A DNA stretch of 54,865 bases from Chara braunii (taxonomy: Eukaryota; Streptophyta; Charophyceae; Charales; Characeae): assembly GCA_003427395.1 (NCBI GenBank), contig BFEA01000142.1, positions 853,424 to 908,288 on the forward strand. Reading direction: 5' to 3'. The notes beneath the pieces were generated by a model, which did no database searches, was not told where the DNA came from, and saw only the letters and a program-made list of their open reading frames with translations. Position numbers and translations under genes: made by a program. This document shows positions 33,344 to 43,176 of this stretch, piece after piece. Positions within the stretch are counted from its first letter, which is position 1. Every line of letters begins with the position of its first letter.

Positions 33344-34459
33344 ATTTGACATTGGAGCATACCTCCTTCATCGTAATCTGCTGTCAGGTGCTGACGTGGC
33401 ACACAGGTAAGTGGGATGTGCCGCACGTGCAGAGACGAAACACGTTTATTAACGAGCGCGGTTAATACCGCATGTCTAGGCATTGAGTACCTCACCTGCG
33501 TGCAGCCTCCCTTGAAGATGATGACGTGGTTACACTGAAGAAGATTGGGATACCAGCGAGAGTATCGTTGGCAACAGGCTGACGTGGAGGTGGTCAAGAG
33601 AGAGAGAGTGTGGATATTGGGACCACTGACGTGACACGCTGCCTACATGGCATGGCGTAGGGATGCTGACGTGGCATCCTACTACAATTGGCAGTGCATT
33701 GTCTGACGTGGCACGCACCTGTGTTGCGATTGCTTGTTGACGAAGCGCTCCACATTTTGATCTGACATAGCATACCAGTGTTGGATGTGTTGGCATCCCC
33801 CTCGTAGACCTCCCAGGTCATTGACGCTGACATGACAGACTCTGTAGAGATGCTCTGTTGGCATTCCAGAGGTGACACATGACATACATGATACGTTGCT
33901 ATGGGTGAGGTGTTGATCTTGCACTTGTGTGTTGGCAGACGATACGACTTCACGATTTGTTGAAGTGTCACGTGCCAGCCCGTGTGTCCAGTTGCATTGG
34001 TTCTGCAGATGATACAACTGTAGAGGAAGAAAGACTGACAATTGATTGTTGTTGCTTGTGTTGGCTGACCTACTCACTTGTTTGGTTGTTGTATGGTTGA
34101 TATGCATACTCACCTGCGCGTTGTGGTCTTGATCACATGTGGTTGCAGTACCTATACACTTTCTGTAGGACGTCATCACACATAGAATGAACATCAAAGT
34201 TACAATTAGAAATAAATTGAGAATTTATTTCTTCTTATCTGCCTTTGGTTCTTTCTTACTGTAGGAAAATTGCATGTGGCTGTGAAATTTATTTGTCTTA
34301 AATTTATTTATTGTGCGGTATTCACACACTCGGAAATATGGCTTATCTCTGGAAATGTCTGCGTGCCTCCAACCTTACGCGGTATATACGTCTTTTCTTC
34401 TTTCCTATCCCTCTCACCGTCTATGCCGATGCAGAAGAGGAAGAACTCAAGACACGTGG
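33344..34459 (+). other. Untranslated leader of the chromovirus, with repeated TGACGTG motifs
   Basis: About 1.1 kb lies between the 5' LTR and gag with no domain-bearing frame. TGACGTG occurs at least six times between 33391 and 33712 (about 33392, 33522, 33580, 33627, 33666 and 33704), four of them within a longer CTGACGTGG. Diverged forms continue to about 33870. ACGT-core motifs of this kind are bound by plant bZIP factors. A regulatory or packaging role is inference. Confidence 0.6.
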
Positions 34460-35635
34460 TCAGATAAATGCAGGAAGGCAGACTTTAGTAGGCCTTCTTC
34501 TCCAGTTGCTCGACGGAATACACGTACCGGACCATAAGTTGAACGGCTAGTGCATTGATAGTTCAATCTGCGCGATGTACAAGGTGAACTAGAGAATGCG
34601 AAGACAACGGTTGAGATGCTGGAAACTGGAAAGAGAGTCGAGGAACTCATTCAGCAAGGACGAATGACCCTTGACCGTTATGTGATCGAAAAGCTGGAAA
34701 AGATGGAACGAAGAAGGAAAGAAAGGGAAGAAGAAAAAAAAGAGAAGAAGGTAGAACCAAAATTATCTGTAGAGATAATGAAGAAAAATGTCAGACAATT
34801 AGAAAACACGTTAAAGGAAGAAAGAAGGAAGATTGAAGAATTCCGGAGAAAGCAAGAAGAGCAAGAAGAGGAAGAGAGAATGATGAATGAACTTAGGCAG
34901 AGATTTCACTACGAAGAAGCAGACACCGAACTTGCATTCATTATGCAGTCTATAATGGTCTATCACGTCCACCTTGAAAAAAGAAAAGATGGTAACACTG
35001 CCTTACTGGAGACAATGACCAGACTTCTAAGGGGTAAGGACAAGGTAAGAATTGAGGAGGAGACCAAAAGGGAGGAAGTAAAGAGATAACCCCCCAAAAA
35101 ATTGATGAAAGATGCAATGAAGAGGGTCATGCCGAAAAAATCTGAAGGTTCTAAGAAGAAATCCGAGAAGCCCGCAGAGAAGAAACAAGAACCCGCCAAA
35201 AAAGAAGAACCAGACAAGGAAGCAGAAAAACCAAAGACGAAAGAGAAGGTGAAAATGAAATCGCCGTTCACCTACAACAATACGAAGGATGAAAATTTAT
35301 TGTTATGGATTGTTCAAATCCAGACCTATTGCAACACCGCTCTTGTTGAGCCTGAAAGTCAGGTGGCCTTCTCTACGTCGTGTTTGGGAGGAGTGGCCAA
35401 GGAGTGGGTACTGCCCGAAGGTAACGTTGCTAGCTTCAAGGACATTGGTGAGTGGGCAAAGACCTTGACTCTCGAAGAATTTCTCCGAAAGATTAAGGAG
35501 AGATTATTGGATAAGACGACGACCGATAAGGCCTTTGATGAACTCACCACCATAGGCGAAAAACTTTGGACGTCTGCGGATGCTTTGTCACGTGAAGTGG
35601 ACCGTCTCTTGCAGATATCTGGGTTGAACTTGTAG
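34460..35635 (+). pseudogene. Chromovirus gag (N-terminal and core part)
   Basis: One continuous plus frame, broken by stops after about 34538 and at 35087-35089, encodes a coiled-coil-like Lys/Glu/Arg-rich segment (34616-35089). A second Lys/Glu/Pro-rich linker follows (35102-35265), and then a Gag core starting KSPFTYNNTKDENLLLWIVQ at about 35260. The core has the W-I-x-Q-I helix and ends in an amber codon at 35633-35635. Gag forms the cytoplasmic particle in which the element's RNA is copied. The long charged region is unusual in yeast or animal gypsy elements but is like what I recall from charophyte elements. Confidence 0.75.
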
Positions 35636-36200
35636 GACAACCAAGTTCTGTATATCTATTCACGTGCTTTGCCCGAACCCATTCGCAGACAACTCGTGGT
35701 AGAGGAAAAGTATGAGAACTACAACTATTGGCAATTTCGTGATCTTGCTCTCCAACGAGAGCAGATGGCCGCTCAGGTAAAGGACACATATGATTTTGTG
35801 GTAAAGTCTGAACTGGTTGGTGGGTATGGCAAGCATGTCCTTTGGTGGCAAAAGCGTCAGGAACATATGCTCGTCGTCTTTGACGATGAGACCGCTGAGA
35901 AGTTACCCCTCGATGAGTCTGAGGGAGGAGGAGGTAATGGCGAGAACGGGTCTGGGAAGGGTGATGTCGCTGTCGTTGTGGGCAACAAGGAAGGACCAAG
36001 TCCATAGAAGAAGAAGATGAGACCACTCTCGTTTCTCGAACATCTCGACATTGCATACGGGAAACCCTGAGAAAAAACGAGAATGACACGTGAGGAGTGG
36101 CAGTCCAAGGTGGACAACTGTTAGTGGCTCAAATGCAGAACTGTTGGACACATGATAACTTGGCGTCCCTTAATTTGGAACCCAAATGCGAGAAGCCAGT
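35636..36200 (+). pseudogene. Chromovirus gag, C-terminal part with a degenerate zinc knuckle
   Basis: The gag frame continues after the amber codon. It reads YSRALPEPIRRQLVVEEKYE (about 35657-35716), a typical end of the Gag core, then a Gly/Asn-rich linker and a stop at 36004. A knuckle-like CRTVGHMITW block lies at 36134-36163. Its first and last cysteine positions seem lost (Trp and Arg), so nucleic-acid binding would be impaired. I infer the knuckle from spacing only. Confidence 0.6.
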
Positions 36201-36560
36201 AGGAATAACATCTTCTCCTACCGAGTCGAAGGGTTTAAACAAAGGGAAGGCGTCGACAACCCCTTCTAACCCCTCGACTCTTAAGGCAGAGGATGACTCT
36301 TCTCCAGCCCGTTGTCTAAATCACCCTGACACTGTTCTTTGTTATGTCTCACTGGACAATTCCCTTGACGAGCTCGACACTGAACTCATAGCACTTCGGA
36401 GTCCGTGGTCTACGAAAGTTAAGTCTAAGGGTGAACTCATGATCGTGGATATTGAGATTGCACATACGCGAGTAGGTGCATTGTTAGACTCATGATTGTC
36501 GAGGTCTTACATTTCAGAAAAGACAATTCGCAGCATCTGAGCATGAAGGTAAGAGACTTA
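36200..36560 (+). pseudogene. Chromovirus aspartic protease (dead)
   Basis: The frame at 36097-36495 ends IAHTRVGALLDS. The catalytic Asp codon is 36487-36489 and the following Ser is 36490-36492. The Gly of the Asp-Ser-Gly triad is replaced by TGA at 36493-36495. The same frame continues LSRSYISEKT after the stop, as in other gypsy proteases. About 200 bp downstream is heavily decayed. In living elements this enzyme cuts the Gag-Pol polyprotein. Confidence 0.7.
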
Positions 36561-36775
36561 CCTAAACCTATCACGTCTCTGCTGCCTGACAACAACACGA
36601 TCAATGTCTCTCAATATGACGATCGCGTCAAGTGTTACTGAGATTTTGCATGAGATATCCTTCCTCATTGAAAAAAACATGCCTTTTGACATGATTCTGA
36701 GAATGGATTAGTACGAAAAAGCCGATCCAGAAGTCTGGTTCAAAAAGATAATTGTAAAGCTAAAGGACGAGAAGT

Positions 36776-37368
36776 TTGAAATTCGTTGACAAACTTCTTG
36801 AGGAATATAAGGACTTGCAGATTGAACCAATGAGAATCATTGAGCGTGATATTAAACACACGATTGAGATGATTCCCAGAAGCAAGATTCCCAAGGGTCT
36901 CATTTACCGTATGTCTTCTAGGAAACTTGATGATCTTCGTAAACAACTACAGGAACTTACAGATAAATGATGGATTCGTCTTAGCTCATCTCCTTACGGT
37001 GCCCCTGTCTTATTCGTGGCCCAAAAAAAAGGTAAACTTATATTATATATTGACTATCGTGGGCTGAATCCTGTCCCTGTAAAGAACGAGGAACCACTTT
37101 CACGCATTGACAACTTGTTGGACCAATTGCAAGGATGTAGGTACTTCAATAAAATTGATCTCAAGTCAGGGTATCGCCAGATCGAGGTGGTTCCTGAAGA
37201 TCAACACATAACAACTTTCCGAACTAGGTATGACAACTACGAGTTTTTGGTTATACCTTTCAGTTTGACTAATGCACCTGCGACCTTTCGAAGGTCAATG
37301 AATGAATTGTTTCGTCAACGGTTGGATCAATTCGTACTAGTGTATCTCGATGACATTTTAGTGTATAT
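36776..37368 (+). pseudogene. Chromovirus reverse transcriptase, 5' part
   Basis: Reads through HTIEMIP...YRMSS (start of the RT fold), an opal codon at 36968-36970, [54 protein letters not shown] (first catalytic Asp in the DLKSGY block, about 37155), and [18 protein letters not shown]. It ends with VYLDDILVY, the catalytic Asp pair, at 37340-37366. The frame is then cut by an inserted DNA transposon. Apart from the opal codon this is the best-preserved part of the element. Confidence 0.9.
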
Positions 37369-39684
37369 CTGTGTGTCCGATAAACGGACCGATAAACGGA
37401 GAACGGGCCGAATTCAACGTCGTTCAACCCGTTTAACGGGCCCGGGGACCCCCATTGAGTTCCGTTTAACGCAAAAACGGGGGTGTCCCATTGAATTCCG
37501 AAAAACGGAATTGGCGCGAGCCTCGGACATGTGGTCCTACGAGCCCAAACACCCAAAACAGGAAAAACAAATAAAAAAATGACCTCTGTTAACAGGGCAG
37601 GGTGGCCAAACATGCCCCTCCCTTTCGAAAACCAAACTGCAAGAGGGAAAAAAAATGGGGCCACCCCATACCCCAACACCGTGAGCACATGTGTGTGCAT
37701 GTGGGTGCATGTTTTTTTTTTTTTTTTACCAAATGCTCCAATTTATTCGTTCAGTCTCATTTCCGAAGGGCCCCTACATATTAGCAAGGACCCCCTCGTG
37801 GAGCAGAGATGGACATTGGACTTGTCATCTGTCTGTGTGGGCCTAGAATATATAGTATGGATTCGAATTCAGGTCTGTGTATCACACTGATCACAGTTAT
37901 GTGTCACTAATTGTCTATTTTCTTGTTTTTCTTTTGTTTCTCGTTTTTCTTTTGTTTTCTGTTTTTCTTTTTCTTTTTTTATTTTTCTTTTGTTTTCTCG
38001 TTTTTCTTTTCTTACGAATACGTGCAGTGGCCCTAAGGGCCTCTACTCACCANNNNNNNNNNNNNNNNNNNNNNNNNNNNNNNNNNNNNNNNNNNNNNNN
38101 NNNNNNNNNNNNNNNNNNNNNNNNNNNNNNNNNNNNNNNNNNNNNNNNNNNNNNNNNNNNNNNNNNNNNNNNNNNNNNNNNNNNNNNNNNNNNNNNNNNN
38201 NNNNNNNNNNNNNNNNNNNNNNNNNNNNNNNNNNNNNNNNNNNNNNNNNNNNNNNNNNNNNNNNNNNNNNNNNNNNNNNNNNNNNNNNNNNNNNNNNNNN
38301 NNNNNNNNNNNNNNNNNNNNNNNNNNNNNNNNNNNNNNNNNNNNNNNNNNNNNNNNNNNNNNNNNNNNNNNNNNNNNNNNNNNNNNNNNNNNNNNNNNNN
38401 NNNNNNNNNNNNNNNNNNNNNNNNNNNNNNNNNNNNNNNNNNNNNNNNNNNNNNNNNNNNNNNNNNNNNNNNNNNNNNNNNNNNNNNNNNNNNNNNNNNN
38501 NNNNNNNNNNNNNNNNNNNNNNNNNNNNNNNNNNNNNNNNNNNNNNNNNNNNNNNNNNNNNNNNNNNNNNNNNNNNNNNNNNNNNNNNNNNNNNNNNNNN
38601 NNNNNNNNNNNNNNNNNNNNNNNNNNNNNNNNNNNNNNNNNNNNNNNNNNNNNNNNNNNNNNNNNNNNNNNNNNNNNNNNNNNNNNNNNNNNNNNNNNNN
38701 NNNNNNNNNNNNNNNNNNNNNNNNNNNNNNNNNNNNNNNNNNNNNNNNNNNNNNNNNNNNNNNNNNNNNNNNNNNNNNNNNNNNNNNNNNNNNNNNNNNN
38801 NNNNNNNNNNNNNNNNNNNNNNNNNNNNNNNNNNNNNNNNNNNNNNNNNNNNNNNNNNNNNNNNNNNNNNNNNNNNNNNNNNNNNNNNNNNNNNNNNNNN
38901 NNNNNNNNNNNNNNNNNNNNNNNNNNNNNNNNNNNNNNNNNNNNNNNNNNNNNNNNNNNNNNNNNNNNNNNNNNNNNNNNNNNNNNNNNNNNNNNNNNNN
39001 NNNNNNNNNNNNNTCGTCCAATTTTCTTTTTTTTTTGCTTTTCTTCTTTTTTCTCAGCCCAGAAATTCGTAATGAACCTGTCAGCCCGCTGCCACTCAGT
39101 GTCACACTGGATAGGCCACACTCCTATCCGACTGCTAATGAGACCATGCTCCGGGCTCATGCAATCTTCTACAGCCCAAATCAGGGAGTCTACCCAGCAG
39201 GATTACCTAAGCAATGCAGGCCAAAAAACATGTTGTTTGTGGTTTTGATTTTTTTTTAAATACACGAAGTTAAAAAAACAAAAAAAAAACATTGTTGTAC
39301 AACTTTGAAAGATCTACAATCCTATATATATATATATATATTTTTTTTTATCCCTTAAAAAATCTTTGTGAAACCCAAACAAAAAAGATTCATGTCATTT
39401 CTTGTTTTTGTTTTTTTTTATTGTTCTTTTGTTTTTGATTTAAAAAAATAAAAAGTCCAATCTCAAAAAATAAAAATAAAAATATGGGGTTATAGACCTC
39501 GAAAAGATCTACAACCTCATATATTTTTTTGTTTTTTCTGATTATGTTTAGCCTAGGAAAAAAATTATTGCGGACCCCGTCTTTCCCTGTTTAACGTGCT
39601 TTCAAACGGGGATTCAACGCGAATTCAACGCGCGTTGAATAATTCAACATGGAACCCGCGTTGAATTTAAAATCGGACACATAG
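37369..39684. mobile_element. DNA transposon inserted in the RT gene (hAT-like, 2.3 kb with gap)
   Basis: The left end (CTGTGTGTCCGAT, 37369-37381) and the reverse complement of the right end (CTATGTGTCCGAT, 39684-39672) agree at 12 of 13 positions. The flanks GTGTATAT (37361-37368) and GTGTATAG (39685-39692) are an 8-bp duplication with one mismatch. Removing the element restores the RT frame across Val-Tyr-Ser-Lys. Both ends carry clustered words (AACGG, TTCAACG, GTTTAACG: 37382-37510 and 39590-39668). The interior contains 961 N (38053-39013), so a transposase cannot be ruled in or out. Sequence after the gap (39030-39165) matches 14265-14420. Confidence 0.8.
38053..39013. other. Assembly gap (961 N)
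   Basis: Unsequenced stretch inside the inserted DNA transposon. All long frames drawn across it are meaningless. Confidence 1.
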
Positions 39685-40003
39685 GTGTATAGTAAGACAC
39701 TGGATGATCACGAGAAACATCTACGAATGGTTCTGCAGAAATTGCGCAAGAACAATTTCAAACTGAACCTGAAAAGTCTGAGTTTGCTAAGCTTGAAGTT
39801 TTGTACTTGGGATATATAGTAAATGAAGAAGGACTAAGACCTGAAGAAAAAAAAATCACAGCAATTCGAGATTGACTCGAACCTAAGACCATAAATGAGT
39901 TGAGATATTTTTCGATACTCGCTAATTATTATAGGAACTTCATCATAAATTTCTCTTTGATAGCTGCTCTTATTAGAAAACTTTTGTAAAAGGAAAAACC
40001 TTG
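39685..40003 (+). pseudogene. Chromovirus reverse transcriptase, 3' part and connection
   Basis: Continues the RT with SKTLDDHEKHLRMVLQKLRK (39691-39750) and KNNFKLNLKS. A frameshift near 39790 shifts to VLYLGYIVNEEGLRPEEKKI (39801-39860), the usual RT thumb and connection. The stop at 39873-39875 sits where relatives have Trp (IRD-stop-LEP). NELRYFSILANYYRNFI (39895-39945) follows. Confidence 0.85.
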
Positions 40004-40004
40004 G

Positions 40005-40560
40005 TTGTTGGATAAAGTATGTGATTTGCCGTTCAGGAAGTTGAAACATTTATCGACTCTCTACCCTGTCTTAAAGATTGTTGATCCTTCTCTTCCCTTC
40101 ATTGTCACAACTAACGCAGATCAGTATGAGATTGAAGTTGTGATACAGCAGGATGATGGTAAGAGATATAAACTTATAGGGTTTATGTTCAAGAGATTTT
40201 CATTAGAGAAAGCGACTAATTCCACATACGAAAGAGAATTGTATACCTTAGACGCTGCACTAGACACTTGTAAGCACTACTTATTAGGGAGACACTTCAC
40301 TCTCTACTCAGATCATTCTACTCTGAAGTGGATAAAAACTCAACCTAAACTCTCTGATAAGTTTGTAAGATGGTCCTCTTTTATCGACACCTTTGACATT
40401 GAATTGAAAACAATAAAAAAAAGTCCAATGTGGTTGTAGATGCTTTGTCCAGGCGTGCAAATTTCTTTGGAACTATTGTCTCCTACCTCGATATCGGGAA
40501 TGAACTAAAGGAAAAAATCAGAAAGGGATATGAGAGTGATCCTTTTTGAAGTTCTACCAT
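40005..40560 (+). pseudogene. Chromovirus RNase H domain
   Basis: The frame 40005-40439 keeps FIVTTNADQYEIEVVIQQDD (Asp-Ala-Ser replaced by Asn-Ala-Asp, so the first catalytic Asp has become Asn), STYERELYTLDAAL with the catalytic Glu, and YSDHSTLKW with the third acid. A frameshift in the A-run near 40414-40421 moves the end of the domain (VVVDALSRRAN) to another frame. The enzyme removes the RNA strand during reverse transcription. It is inactive here. Confidence 0.85.
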
Positions 40561-40599
40561 TAAGACCGTACCATTAAGACTGTACAAAAGAACCCTGAA

Positions 40600-41280
40600 C
40601 TATTCCCAGAATATCGAATGAATGATGACTTACTCTTATACTTGGATAAAACCAAAAAAAAATTATGTATTCCTCACCAAGAACATATCAAAAGTCTGAT
40701 AATTGGAAAATGTCATGATGTTGAGCGACACTTCGGTTTTAAGAAGACGTATACTGATGTAAGAGAATGTTTTGAATAAAAGGGAATGAAAGAGGATGTA
40801 CTGACCTATGTGCGGACTTGTCTTGTCTGTTAGAGAAACAAGCCCTCGCATGAGAATCCGTTGGGAATGTTGGGACCACTTCCTATTCCACATAAGTCAG
40901 GTAAGTCTATTTTCGTAGACTTTATGAGCCTCACTAAGAGCCGAAACAACAGTTATGTAATGGTTATAGTAGATAGATTCTCAAAATATGCTATGTTCAT
41001 TTCTTCGCCTGCCAAAGCTAAAACTAATATGGTCATCCAAAAAATTCAGATGCGATGGGTTTCCGAATATGGATTCTCGAAATCCATTGTTTCTGACAGG
41101 GATGTTCAGTTCACGAGTATACAATGGTAAAAGTTGATGAAAGTCTATGATACCTGGTTGACCATGTCGTCAGGAAGACACCCTGAAACTAATGGTCAAA
41201 CTAAACAGATAAATCGTCTATGCCAACAGCTCCTGCGCATGTACGTACGACCCGATTAGATACATTAGGATGAGAACTTA
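40600..41280 (+). pseudogene. Chromovirus integrase, zinc finger and catalytic core (dead)
   Basis: The His-His-Cys-Cys finger is recognisable: HDVERHFG (about 40713-40736) and TCLVC (40819-40833), with stops at 40777-40779 and 40834-40836. The core begins IFVDFMSL (first Asp, about 40918) and has VDRFSKYAMF and SDRDVQFTS (second Asp, about 41092-41118). NGQTKQINR follows at 41192-41218. The third catalytic residue, normally the Glu of Gln-Thr-Glu, is Lys. A TAA lies at 41127. With the Glu lost and several stops, integration activity is gone. Confidence 0.85.
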
Positions 41281-41981
41281 CCTAAAATCGTCAGTGTATA
41301 TAATAATAACATACACACTGTTACATAAAGAACACCCAATGCACTGCATAAATGTTGAAAACCTCGACGTCCCATTGATGTGCTAACTCGGAACCAGATT
41401 CAGAGGTTACCCCAGACACTCATGAATTTGCAGTTTTATATGAAGAAAATATTAAGAAAGTAAAGGAAAACATACAAAAAACCCAATTGCATATAATTGA
41501 GCAGACTAACAAACATCGTCGACCATCGCGGTTTCAGGAAGGTGATCTGGTGTGAGTGAAATCTAAAGACTTTTCCTCGGAAGAAAAAGTATCTCAGAAA
41601 CTGCTACCTGTCTATTATGAGCCCTAGGAAGTTCTCAAGGTGATTGAGGATGAGGAAGAACCTTCTTACCGAATTGATGTAACCCCTCACCTCAGACCCT
41701 ATCTTGTCTTTCACGCGTCTAAACTCTTGCCATGTGTAGAGGAAACTGAGTTTTCTAATAGACCATCTATGTTTCCCCCCTCTATGAACGGAGGCTATGA
41801 AGTTGAGAAGATTTTGGAACATGGCTATTTTTCTACAGGTGGCAGAGGACGGTTGCAGAAACAGTATAAGGTAAAGTTTAAGCCTCAACCTCCTATTGAA
41901 GCTAGATGGTTCAGTAAAAAAGAACTTTTATCTACTGCTCCTAACATTGTTGTTGCATATGAATGTGGGATGAAATAATGA
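41281..41981 (+). pseudogene. Chromovirus integrase C-terminus and chromodomain-like tail
   Basis: After several stops, a GPY-like region (SRFQEGDLV near 41525, then a stop at a Trp position at 41554) leads into VIEDEEEPSYRIDVTP and the frame 41640-41978. Its end, GGYEVEKILEHG...QYKVKFKPQPPIEARWFSKK, fits a chromodomain. The hydrophobic strand, the V-K-F-K block and the Trp are present. Chromodomains target insertion to heterochromatin in chromoviruses. The frame ends at 41976-41978, just upstream of the 3' LTR. Confidence 0.75.
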
Positions 41982-42022
41982 TGCGTTTCTGCGATGGAAC
42001 TAAAAAATTCGGCCGATAGGCA

Positions 42023-43172
42023 TGCAATGACCCATGCAACATGTCTCGTGGAATGTCTAAAGGCCTCGCCATGCCACCACTCAGACCCTGACTGAAGGGG
42101 AGAAAAGACCCCTACATGGATTCAGGGCATCAGGGGCCGACCGTTGACCAAAGTCAACTGCCCAACGTCCAACAGTCTGTGGAAGTGAACCCAGCCCTGA
42201 CCGCAGGTCAGATGCACACAATTGTTTGTATGCAAGTACCAAGATAGCATTAGGACCAAGGGGAAGTCTGTAGCTGTTCACAATCTAGGCCATCGGCGGT
42301 GAGTCAATCTGTACGACTGTGGGTGGAAGACGTGAGGCCAAACTGCCTCGTCAAACACCACATTCAGTCTTGCTACGCTGCCTCGACGTTGGCTTGACTA
42401 CGCTGCCTCGACGTTGGCTTGACTACGTTGCCTCGACGTTGGCTTAACTCTAGCTGGTTGCTGACCTGACGCTGGCTCGACGTTGGTTTGACGCTGGCGG
42501 TGCGTTGGTACTGTAGACGACGATGCGGGACAGTGGCAGCATGCTGGCGCCTTCTCTGCTGAGCACCAACCTCTGTTGAAGTGGCGCGTGCCACCTGTAT
42601 TCATTGCTGATGTGGCGCATGCCACCTGTATACATTGCTCATGTGGCGCATGCCACATGTCTACATTGCTGATGTGGTGCAGGCCATCTGTCTTCATTGC
42701 TAATGTGGTCATGCCACCTGTCTCTATTGCCGACGTGGCATTGGCCATACTGTCTATATGAGGTGTTTGGTCGCAACAAGGAGGGAGATCGAGATCTGTG
42801 GATGATTGGGAATTGATACTCATCTTAGGTTGACAACGATATTGTGCACTGCTGTTTGTCCCCATTGTCTCCACGAGAGGACAATGCCACGTAACACTTC
42901 TATATGATCAGGATTTGTCAGACTTGCTATTGGATATTGATTGATGAGGTAGAGGCGAGGGGAAACCCGGAGAAGGAGTGGGTAATGTTTGGGCTACTCT
43001 CTTGGTGGTCATTACACCCTCCTATTGTCTATTCCCCCGCCATTCTCTTCGTCTATTGGTAACGAGACCTTGTATCAGATATTGCTTTCACGATTATTGC
43101 AGATATTGTGCAGATCTAAGTCAACTTGTACTTCAACGTCTGACGAGTATCTTCCAGTCTGGTTTCATTACA
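42023..43172 (+). repeat. 3' LTR of the chromovirus (1150 bp)
   Basis: Partner of 32208-33343. It has a 25-bp unit (CTACGCTGCCTCGACGTTGG, then CTTGA) repeated three times at 42373-42447 where the 5' LTR has about one. It also has the 31-bp array at about 42573-42755. A purine tract just before it is weak (AACTAAAAAATTCGG, 42000-42013). Confidence 0.85.
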
Positions 43173-43176
43173 TTCT

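Larger units (their letters stand above)
32204..43176 (+). mobile_element. Ty3/gypsy chromovirus, nearly complete but inactive
   Basis: Two LTRs (32208-33343 and 42023-43172) flank, in order, leader, gag, protease, RT, RNase H, integrase and a chromodomain-like tail. The 4-bp direct repeat TTCT lies at 32204-32207 and 43173-43176. The LTR ends are TGCAAT at the left and ATTACA at the right, an imperfect inverted repeat. The RT gene is split by a younger DNA transposon at 37369-39684. Without it the element is about 8.65 kb. The LTRs differ at many positions and by a 50-bp repeat expansion, and every gene has stops or frameshifts, so the insertion is old. Order of events: retrotransposon first, DNA transposon second. 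Confidence 0.9.

Noticed and set aside
33431-33450. Second hammerhead candidate (GACGAAACAC)
   Set aside because: No CTGATGA or paired stem II lies upstream at the right distance.
34616-35635. Coiled-coil host protein
   Set aside because: It is in frame with a Gag core and lies between an LTR and gypsy pol, so it is part of the retrotransposon.
37877-39259. 460-codon open frame
   Set aside because: Most of it is the 961-N assembly gap.
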